NCBI GenBank assembly: GCA_016703425.1
Contig: JADJCA010000011.1
Span: 372,001-436,000 of the forward strand
Length of the DNA: 64,000 nucleotides
Reading direction: 5' to 3'
From: Myxococcales bacterium
Lineage (GTDB): Bacteria; Myxococcota_A; Polyangia; Polyangiales; Polyangiaceae
Shown here: positions 56,907 through 64,000 of the stretch, piece by piece
Layout of the letters: every line of letters begins with the position of its first letter
Numbering within the stretch: position 1 is the first letter of the stretch
The notes under the pieces: generated by a model
The model's database searches: none
Told to the model about the DNA's origin: nothing
What the model saw: only the letters and a program-made list of their open reading frames with translations
Translations under genes and position numbers: made by a program

Positions 56907-58693
56907 GTGGCAAAGCTCCGCTCGTCCGCTCGTCTTCTTGCCGTTGTCGCCCTGGCCGCGAACGTCCTCGCGAGCGCGCCAGTTTTGGCTCAAGCCGGGG
57001 ATGCGAAGGCGGCCCTGGCGTCGGCCGACAAGGCCGTCAAAGCGAAAGACTGGGCGAAGGCCCAGGCCGACTTTCGCGCGGCCCACGCCGCCTCGCCGAG
57101 CGCCCAGGCGGTGCACGGACTAGGCGGCGCGAGCTACGAGCTCAAGGCCTGGGCCGAGGCCTACGAGGCCTACGACGAGTTCTTGAAGTCCTACAAAGAC
57201 GCGATGGGCGGCGGCGCCAAGGCGCTCGCCGAAAAGCGCTTGAAGGAGCTCGAGGCGAAGACCGGCGCCGTCACGGTGCTCGTCAACGAGGCCGGCGCCG
57301 AGGTCTTCCTCGGTGATCGCAAGCTCGGCGCGAGCCCCGTGCGGGCCCTCGTCCGTGTCGCGACGGGGCCGCACAAGGTTCGCGTGACCAAGGCCGGGTT
57401 CGCGGCCTTCGAGAAGAACATCGACGTCGCGGCGAGCGCCCGCGTCAGCGTCGACGTCGCCCTCACCAAAGAAGCGAAGACCGGTCGACTCGTCGTCAAA
57501 GAGAGTGGCGGCCAGGCGGTGCGTGTCATCGTCGATGGGGTCGACATGGGCCCCGCTCCCTGGGAAGGTGAGCTGCCCCGGGACCGCACGACGTCTCCGT
57601 TCGCAGCGCAACGCTCGGCTCGACGACGCAAAAGATCGAGGTGAACGCCGGCAAGACCGCCGAGGCGCAGATCACCGCGACGTCGGCCACGGGCCGCATC
57701 GAGATTCGCACCGGCGACGGCCTCGGCAACGTCTACGTCGACGGCAAGCTCGTCGGCGAGGGGTCCTACTCGGCGGAGGTCCCATCGGGGTCCCACCTCG
57801 TGAAGGTCACGCGCGAGGGCTTCATGCCCTTCGAAAAGACCATCGACGTGGCGGACAAGCAGGCCGTTTCCGAGACCGTCACGCTGCGCCGCGAGGGGCA
57901 ATCGCTCCAGGCCGTGAAGGTCGAGGAAGAGCGGCCGTTTTTTGGGCTCTATGGCGGCTTTGGTCTTGCCGGCGCGGCGGGCTTCGGCGGGATGGGCAGC
58001 AGCCTCGAAGGCGAGTCGTGCAAGACACGCGGCGCGGTGAGCTGCGATACGCCTGGGCCCCTTGGTGGCGGAGCGTTTGGCTACGTCGGCTTTACCTGGC
58101 TCCCCGTCGGCTTCGAGCTGTTCCTCGCCGGTCTGTTCGACCACTCGGAACAAAAGGCCGAATTTGTGCAGCCCGACCCCACGAAGGTCGCGCTCCTCGG
58201 CCCAAGCCGAACGGAAACGTTCAAGGTGAATCGCGTGGGCGGCGTAGCGGCCCTTCGCGTTCGCGCCACCTACGACGCGAAGGTCGTTCGACTGAGCCTC
58301 GCAGCCGGTCCGGGCATTGCCTACAAGGTCCTCATCCTTGAACGAGAGGCCACGACCCCCACGGGCTTCAGCGACCGTTATGTGCCCGACGACGGCAAGA
58401 CCAACGCCGGCGAAACGGAGGCCAACAAGCTCTCGTACGTCGGTCCGGCCCTCAGCGGTGACGTGTCGATGCACGTCCGCATCTCGGATTCGGTTGCCAT
58501 CTCGCTCGGCGCCTTGGCCTGGCTCGAATCGGCCGGCACCGAGGTCGTCGCCCAGGGCGACAAGAACCGCTACATGGTGAACTCGGCGCAGCAAGGCTCG
58601 ACGCCCATCGCCCTTCGGACCCCGAGCTACCAGCCCACGGTCGGAACGCAGTTCTTCCTCGGCCCGTACCTCGGCATGCAGTTCGGGCCCTGA
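56907..58693 (+). CDS. Exported PEGA-domain TPR protein with C-terminal beta domain, frameshifted
   Basis: GTG 56907 gives a signal peptide (ARLLAVVALAANVLASAP) and TPR-like helices. PEGA repeats follow (GAVTVLVNEAGAEVFLGDRK, then GRLVVKESGGQAVRVIVDG). The frame then breaks: WEGELP continues as GPHDVSVRSATLGSTTQKIE in another frame. Adding one C in the CCCC run at 57576-57579 (ELPPGPHDV) restores about 595 residues. A third PEGA unit (GRIEIRTGDGLGNVYVDGKL) precedes a beta-barrel-like C terminus (FFGLYGGFGLAGAAGFG). PEGA modules are surface or periplasmic. An assembly indel is likely. Confidence 0.78.
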
Positions 58694-58726
58694 GTCGGCG
58701 GCCGCTGATTGAAGCCCAAACGAAAC

Positions 58727-58756
58727 GAGGGCGGCCTCCACTGGAGGGCCGCCCTC
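58727..58756. terminator. Strong bidirectional terminator hairpin
   Basis: A perfect 10-bp stem GAGGGCGGCC / GGCCGCCCTC has inner TCC/GGA pairing and a small bulge. It lies between the convergent PEGA gene (ends 58693) and lipoprotein gene (ends 58780). Confidence 0.75.
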
Positions 58757-58779
58757 GATCGCTTATGCCTCGGCGCGCG

Positions 58780-60846
58780 TCAGTTCTTCTTTTGGGTCGC
58801 CGTCACGAAGAGGACCGGCGGCAGCGGGGCCGCGGCGGGCAGCGCGATCGTTGGGTCAACCTTCGCGATGAACTCGGACGCGAGCTTGCCGGTGCCGATG
58901 TTGCGCGAGTTGTTTCGCAGGGTCTCGCAGGGCGCGCCGCAGATCCGGATCAGCGACTGTTGGGCGCCGGCGAAGTTCCACCCGTCGACCGGTGCGCCGT
59001 CCTTGCAGGCCTCGTTGAAGACGACGTCCGGTTGACCCAAGATCGACAACGTCGTCTTGCTGCCGTCGGTGATCGAGCCGGGGCGATCGTAGAGGCAGCT
59101 CGAGAGGTCGCTGACGATGCGCCCTAGCGCTTCGGCGGCCGGGCCACCCTTGCCGCGCGAGTCGTCGAAGCAGTTCTCCTTGCGTCCAGCCGCCGTGGTC
59201 ACCGCCTCGCACTGCGCGACGCGTTCAATGCGAAGCGGGCTCGCGTCGTCGGCTTGCTTGATCGGCGGGTTCGCCGGCGGCGCAGTGGGATCGTCGCCCT
59301 TCTGGCCGAGTTGGATCACGTAGGTGAGGATGCCCTTCTTGAACGCCTCGCCAGCGGCCGCGGCGATGGCGCCGGTCTTGGCGCTGCTGCACGACTCACC
59401 GACGGGGTTGTTCGTCAGGATCACGACCGCGCGAAGGTTCAGCTTGTCCTTGTCATCGAGCTTGTCGAGCATGTCGTAGACGCCGCCGCCGCTGAGCGCG
59501 TTCTCGACGGAGCCAACGGGGGCGCGCGCCGGCGATGAGCGGTCCTTGCCGACGAGGTCGGCGATGGCGTCGCGCGCTTGCAAGGCCGGCACGAACTTCA
59601 CGTCGAGCGCGTTTCGGTCGGCGAAGCTCGCCGCGGGCAAACAGGCGCTCGCCCCGGCGGCCGCGTCGGTGAGCCACTTGAAGCCGACCTGCGTCGTCGA
59701 GAAGACTGCGTCGTCGAGCGAGAGGCTCAAGATGAGCTGGACCGGATCCTTGGTGGGGTCATTCGAGTACAGAATCCCCGCCATCGGCGCGGAGCGGTCT
59801 AGCAAGACCAGCAGCTTGCTCGGCGCCGGAATGAGCACGTCACCGTTCTCGTCGCACAGCGGCTGCTCCGGCGGCTTGGGCGGGCAGGAGCGGCTCGCGG
59901 CGAGGGCGAGGATCTTCTTCTTCTTCGGATCCTTCGTCTTGGTGAGCTCGCAGAGGCCCGGCGCGAGGCGGAACTTCCCGGGGCCGGTGATCGTGTAGCC
60001 CTCTTGGTGCTCGGCGAGGTCCTTCTCGACGGCGGCCTTCTCTTCCGGCGAGAGCTCCGCGAAACCGGGGACCGACGCCGCCGTGATGTCGACGTCCAAG
60101 ACCTCGGTGACCATGCCCTCGAAGATGGCGCGGACGTTCATGCCCTCGAGCGAGCCGGGAACCGAATAGGTGCACGTGGCCGCGTCGTCGAGCACGGGCG
60201 CGACGGCGTCCGTGAGGCAACGCGCGAGCGAGAAGCACGTGCTCGAGTCACCAAACGCCAGCTCGGCGGAGTAATCGTGGAAGATGTGCGAGTCGCGCTG
60301 CGGATCGACGCAGTTGCCACCGACGCAGACCTTGTCGTCGGGGCACTTCTGATCGAAACACGCGTACTTGAGCGGCATGGGCAAGTAGAGGATGCGCCCG
60401 TTGCGGTAGCTCTGCCGGCTGCGTCGCAAGATGCGCGCACCGAGCGGGTTCTTGCCCGAGGCGTCGCTCTCGCCGAGGCCCGTCTCCGACTCGCAGTCGG
60501 TGCCGCGCGCCAGGGCTACTTCCGCTTCCTCGGCTCGGTAGGCGACGACGTTCACCATGACGGCGGGAGCGTCGGTGTTGGCCTTGTGCACGCCGAGGGT
60601 CTTCGGGAGGCGCGCCTTGCCGTTGATGACGGCCACGCGTGCACAATCGGTGACGACGCCCACGGGATCCGTCGCCGAATACGCACGGACGCTGTACTCG
60701 AGCGTCTTGAACTCTTTGGGGACCTGGACCTGCGTGCTGAAGCCCGCGACGTATTCCGTGGCCGGCTCGCCCTTGGAGCAGCCCATCCCCCCACCCACGG
60801 TGGCGCAAACCAACGACGTCCCAACGAGAACCTTAAGAAGCTTCAT
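58780..60846 (-). CDS. Lipoprotein with von Willebrand factor A-like domain
   Basis: ATG 60846 gives 688 residues: MKLLKVLVGTSLVCATVGGG ending MGC, a lipoprotein signal. A first beta domain (FSTQVQVPKEFKTLEYSVRA) and a Cys-rich module (CFDQKCPDDKVCVGGNCVD) come first. A vWA-like region around residues 330-530 follows (SKLLVLLDRSAPMAGILYSN, LNLRAVVILTNNPVGESC). The MIDAS DxSxS appears as DRSAP, so metal binding may be altered. It is probably surface-anchored with a protein-binding role. It sits between two PEGA-domain genes, the second 50 bp upstream. Confidence 0.75.
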   Translation of the reverse strand: MKLLKVLVGTSLVCATVGGGMGCSKGEPATEYVAGFSTQVQVPKEFKTLEYSVRAYSATDPVGVVTDCARVAVINGKARLPKTLGVHKANTDAPAVMVNVVAYRAEEAEVALARGTDCESETGLGESDASGKNPLGARILRRSRQSYRNGRILYLPMPLKYACFDQKCPDDKVCVGGNCVDPQRDSHIFHDYSAELAFGDSSTCFSLARCLTDAVAPVLDDAATCTYSVPGSLEGMNVRAIFEGMVTEVLDVDITAASVPGFAELSPEEKAAVEKDLAEHQEGYTITGPGKFRLAPGLCELTKTKDPKKKKILALAASRSCPPKPPEQPLCDENGDVLIPAPSKLLVLLDRSAPMAGILYSNDPTKDPVQLILSLSLDDAVFSTTQVGFKWLTDAAAGASACLPAASFADRNALDVKFVPALQARDAIADLVGKDRSSPARAPVGSVENALSGGGVYDMLDKLDDKDKLNLRAVVILTNNPVGESCSSAKTGAIAAAAGEAFKKGILTYVIQLGQKGDDPTAPPANPPIKQADDASPLRIERVAQCEAVTTAAGRKENCFDDSRGKGGPAAEALGRIVSDLSSCLYDRPGSITDGSKTTLSILGQPDVVFNEACKDGAPVDGWNFAGAQQSLIRICGAPCETLRNNSRNIGTGKLASEFIAKVDPTIALPAAAPLPPVLFVTATQKKN

Positions 60847-60896
60847 GAGCAACCTTCCTGACGAACCTGACGAATCTGGCGAAGACGGTGCGCCGT

Positions 60897-62106
60897 TCAG
60901 CGGCGGAGCCACGTCGGCATGATGCCGTTGTCCGGGTTGGTGACCGTGCCCCGGACCGGCTCGCCGTCTTTCGAGCGAGCCACGAAGAACGCGGTCACGC
61001 TTCCGCCAATGACCACAAGAGCGGCGCCCACGGCCCAGATGACGGCGCCGCGGGAGACGTCCTGCCGGAGGGTGGTCTCCACCGTGCGCACCTGATCGCT
61101 GGCGACGCCGATCTCCTGCTGGTACGTGATGTAGCCGTCCTTCTTGATCGTGACGTTGTGTCCGCCCGAGGGGAGCACACCCTCCCACTTGTCGACGCCC
61201 ACCAGTTTCTGATCAATCTCGATGACGGCGCCCGCAGGCCTGGCGATGATCGCCACGCGGCCTTCGGAGCGTGACTCCGAGAGGCGGAGCACGATGTTGA
61301 GCGGCTCTTGCTTCGTGACGTCGAGGCTCTGCTCGGCGGTCGCGTAGTTCGGCGCGTAGGCCTCGAACTTGTGACGCTTGCCGACCTCGACCTGGCCCTT
61401 GAACGGCGAAGGGCCCATCTCGACGCCGTCGATGCGAACGTTGGCCTTCGGCCCCGCGCCCCTTCGGGGCCCCGGTGACCGTCACCATGGTCATGAGCCG
61501 CTCGGGCACGAGCTCGAACTTCGCGACGGCCGGCGTTCCGCGCGCCACCGAGACACGCCTCGTCTGCGCGCGCCAACCGTCCTTCGAGACCACGATGTCG
61601 TGATCGCCCACGGCGACGTCGACGGCCTTCGCGAGCGGAGACCGACCGACGTCTTCGCCGTCGACCGTGACCGCAGAGCCCGGCTCGTTGACTTGGATCT
61701 CGATCGTCGACACGAGCGGCTTGAGGTCGGTAATCGCCGCGTTGATTTCAGCGACCTCCGCCGGTGACAACACCGTCGCGCCCTCGGCGAGCGCGCGCTG
61801 GTAGAACACCACCGCTTTGGCCGCCTTCTTGTCGTCCTGGTAGGCGCGGCCGATGTTCTTCAGGATGCGCGGGTTCTTCGTCGCGTCGTAGACGCGCTGG
61901 AACTGCACGATGGCGCCGCGGAAGTTTCCGTCGCCGAAGAGCGTGAGCGCCGCGTCCCAATCCTTGCGGAGCTCTGCGGGCAGCTCCTCGCGAATCGTCT
62001 TGGGCTTCTTACCCTGGGCCGACGCCGCCTTGGGAAGCATCACCGTGACGGGCACGGCGAGGTTGAGCGAAACCACGAGAGAGAGCCAGCGAGCAATCGG
62101 ACGCAT
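60897..62106 (-). CDS. Exported PEGA-domain TPR protein, frameshifted
   Basis: ATG 62106 (MRPIARWLSLVVSLNLAVPV) gives a signal peptide, then TPR helices (FGDGNFRGAIVQFQRVYDAT) and a first PEGA unit (STIEIQVNEPGSAVTVDGED). The frame breaks after VTVTGAPKG and continues as PKANVRIDGVEMGPSPFKGQ to the stop at 60897. Removing one base from a CCCC run near 61452-61462 restores about 402 residues. A final PEGA unit (GRVAIIARPAGAVIEIDQKL) and one C-terminal helix (IWAVGAALVVIGGSVTAFFV) follow. It looks like a paralogue of the gene at 56907. Confidence 0.78.
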
Positions 62107-62160
62107 CGCGCCCATGGTACCGAAGGAACGCGCCCCCGCCCCGAGATTTCTCCGCGGCAC

Positions 62161-63729
62161 CTACTGCTGGACCGGAGGCCTTCGGGAGCCCGAAACCGGG
62201 TTCGGGTTATGGCCAGGTGACGTCGTCGGCCCCGGCGTCTTGGCCGTCGCCGACGCGCTCGGTGCCGGTCCCGGTGTCGTCGTCATCGTCACGGCCGTCG
62301 GCGGAGCCGACGGCGTCGGTGCCGCGGTCGGGGTCACCGGCGGCTGCGCCGCAAGCACCGTGGTCGCCGACATCGGCGGCGAGGGATCACTCGTGACGGT
62401 GGGCTTGCTGAACATCTTGAACCCACCGAACGCGAGCGCACCGATGAGGCCCAGCGGAACCAGGGGCGCGAGCACCAGGAGGCCCGCCTTCGATTTCGGT
62501 TTCTCGGCGGCCGTGTCGGCCGAGACGCCCATGCCCGTCTGGACCGCGTTGCCCGGCCCCGACGCCTGCGTACCGGCGATCGCAGCCATCTGCGGCGATT
62601 GCTGCGTCGGCGGCATCGGCACGTTGCTCGGCAAGGCCTGCGTTCGCGCCGCGAACTCTTGCGGCGTCTGCGCCATGGCCGGGCTGTGGGCTGTGACCAC
62701 TTGCACCTGCACCGCCGAGTGCTGCATGCCGAGCTGCGAGAACGCTTGCTGCATCGAAGGCATCGGGGCCGGCATGCTGCCGCCGGGGATCGGCTCGCTT
62801 CGCTTCTCGATGCCCGCCCGAATCTGGCGAATGACCGTCAGGCTTCGCTCGTCGGCGTAGGGCGCCAGCGCCTCGGCGAAGTCGAGGGCCGTGGAAAACC
62901 GCGTGTCGCGCTCCCGCGCAAGGCCGTGGTGCACGACCTCGGCGAGCCCTTCCGGGAGGTCCTTTCGGATGTCCGAGATGGGCGTCGGGTCTTGCGTGAA
63001 GAGCTTGAAGAGGATCTCCGTGAGCTCGCCGCTCTCGGCGAAGTGCGGCGTCCGCCCCGTGAGAAGCTCGTAGAGAATGCACGCGACCGAGTAGAGGTCG
63101 CTTCGGAGGTCGACGTCGCGCGGCGACTTGGCCTGCTCCGGCGACATGTAGAGCGGCGTGCCGAGGGCCGAGTTCGTCTGCGTGAGCGAGGCGGCGCCGG
63201 GCTGCTGCACCTTGCTGATGCCGAAGTCGACGAGCTTCACGAAGTCGCGCTCGCCGTCCTTCTTGATGACGAAGGCGTTCGACGGCTTCAAATCGCGGTG
63301 GATGATGCCCACGGCGTGCGCCGCTTGAAGCGCCCGAAGCACCTGCAACACGAAGTGCACGGCGCGCGGCACATCGATGCCTTGCGCGCCTTCGTGCTCG
63401 ATGAGGTGCGAAAGGTCGCGCCCCTCGAGGTACTCCATGACGAGATACGGGGCGCCGCTCTGGAGCTTGCCGACGTCGTAGATGGTGACGACGTGCTGGT
63501 TCTCGATTTGTGACGCGGCGACGGCTTCGTTCAGGAAGCGCTCCACGGCTCCCGGGATCGTCAGCACGTGCGGCGCCATGAACTTCAGCGCGACCGGCGC
63601 GCGCCGGAGGATGTGGTGCGCCTTGGCGACGGCACCCATCCCGCCCTCGCCGAGCATGTGGAGGACCTGGTATTTGCCGTCGAGGATTTCGCCCTCAGCG
63701 GGATAGGCAACCACCTGAGACGGGCGCAT
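62161..63729 (-). CDS. Eukaryotic-type serine/threonine protein kinase, membrane anchored
   Basis: A 522-residue protein. The kinase domain (about 15-280) has the Gly loop LGEGGMGAVAKAHH, VAIK-type VALKFM, catalytic IIHRDLKPSNAF, DFGISKV, and GTPLYMSPEQ with SDLYSVACILYELLTGRTPH. A Pro/Gln-rich linker, one transmembrane helix (LLVLAPLVPLGLIGALAFGG, about 425) and a Pro/Thr/Ala-rich extracytoplasmic tail follow. This is the typical myxobacterial STPK layout. Its substrates are unknown. It sits 54 bp upstream of the PEGA gene on the same strand, so they may be co-expressed. Confidence 0.92.
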   Translation of the reverse strand: MRPSQVVAYPAEGEILDGKYQVLHMLGEGGMGAVAKAHHILRRAPVALKFMAPHVLTIPGAVERFLNEAVAASQIENQHVVTIYDVGKLQSGAPYLVMEYLEGRDLSHLIEHEGAQGIDVPRAVHFVLQVLRALQAAHAVGIIHRDLKPSNAFVIKKDGERDFVKLVDFGISKVQQPGAASLTQTNSALGTPLYMSPEQAKSPRDVDLRSDLYSVACILYELLTGRTPHFAESGELTEILFKLFTQDPTPISDIRKDLPEGLAEVVHHGLARERDTRFSTALDFAEALAPYADERSLTVIRQIRAGIEKRSEPIPGGSMPAPMPSMQQAFSQLGMQHSAVQVQVVTAHSPAMAQTPQEFAARTQALPSNVPMPPTQQSPQMAAIAGTQASGPGNAVQTGMGVSADTAAEKPKSKAGLLVLAPLVPLGLIGALAFGGFKMFSKPTVTSDPSPPMSATTVLAAQPPVTPTAAPTPSAPPTAVTMTTTPGPAPSASATAKTPGPTTSPGHNPNPVSGSRRPPVQQ

Positions 63730-63860
63730 GAGTCCGACTAGTCTACCGCGGCCGCGGCGAGAACGGGAGAAGGTGGCGGCCGGCGCGAAAACGCATTCAT
63801 TTCCAGCAAGGGCGCGCGGATGGCGAGCCGTCGCGTGACCTTCTTGCTATGGTCGGGCCC

Positions 63861-64000
63861 ATGTTCGCCCGCGTCATCGCACCCGTCGCCATCGGCCTTT
63901 CGCTCACCGCGCTCGGCTGCAACCGCAACGCCTCCGCAGACACGGCGGGACCGGCGGCTTCAGCGGCTCGCCCCAACGTCTACCAGGCCAAGGGGGTCAT
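63861..64000 (+). CDS. Lipoprotein, N-terminal part (truncated by window edge)
   Basis: The first 46 codons: MFARVIAPVAIGLSLTALGC, with lipobox ALGC, then an Ala/Ser linker and VYQAKGVI. The last residues resemble the start of periplasmic copper-binding (CusF/SCO-associated) domains, but too little is visible to assign. Divergent from the kinase gene. Confidence 0.6.
   Translation, partial: MFARVIAPVAIGLSLTALGCNRNASADTAGPAASAARPNVYQAKGV

Overview
The window is about 69% GC by eye, gene dense, and rich in lipoproteins, TPR proteins, PEGA-domain proteins, a eukaryotic-type Ser/Thr kinase and sigma-54-type promoters. It also carries the replication cluster dnaN-recF-gyrB and two parS sites. This fits the origin-proximal chromosome of a myxobacterium, most likely of the Sorangiineae/Polyangiales type. 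That assignment is inferred from gene content and composition, not from a database search. No rRNA, tRNA, CRISPR array, insertion sequence or prophage was found.

Layout. 1-7 kb: start of an EamA transporter, a stand-alone archaeal-type threonyl-tRNA editing domain, and a heavy-metal RND efflux operon (outer-membrane factor, adaptor, CusA/CzcA pump). 7-16 kb: a UbiA-family prenyltransferase, then a tightly overlapping operon of two giant DUF3857/transglutaminase proteins (one with the catalytic triad, one without the Cys) flanking a zinc-ribbon protein. 16-24 kb: a TPR protein, a methyltransferase/SctQ-like/lipoprotein operon, a coiled-coil protein, an aminotransferase, two paralogous glycine-rich proteins with double-glycine leaders, and a DMT transporter. 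24-30 kb: a CcmF-CcmH fusion with a CcmI-like zinc-ribbon protein and a secreted partner.

30-39 kb: a candidate oriC, dnaN, recF, gyrB, a lipoprotein with a HELAEMATDP motif, and clpB. 39-44 kb: MoxR, DUF58 and TgpA-type transglutaminase on the minus strand, then an ABC ATPase whose 3' end carries a perfect parS. 44-45 kb: a GC-extreme stretch without a convincing gene, closed by a second parS that spans the bioF stop codon. 45-57 kb: bioF and zapA, two envelope proteins, aroKB (fused) and aroC, then a DUF167/dapF/pseudo-receiver run, pyrH, a PpiC-type lipoprotein and lysine 2,3-aminomutase. 57-64 kb: two PEGA proteins around a von Willebrand-like lipoprotein, a Ser/Thr kinase, and the start of a lipoprotein.

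The most unusual item is the pair of glycine-rich proteins at 21.6-23.4 kb. Each has a canonical double-glycine export leader. Each has a near-consensus sigma-54 promoter (GG-N10-GC) with exactly 25 nt between the -12 box and the start codon. They look like a co-regulated, processed and exported low-complexity protein pair. Four genes carry single-base indels, most in G or C runs, so assembly error is a real possibility for those loci.
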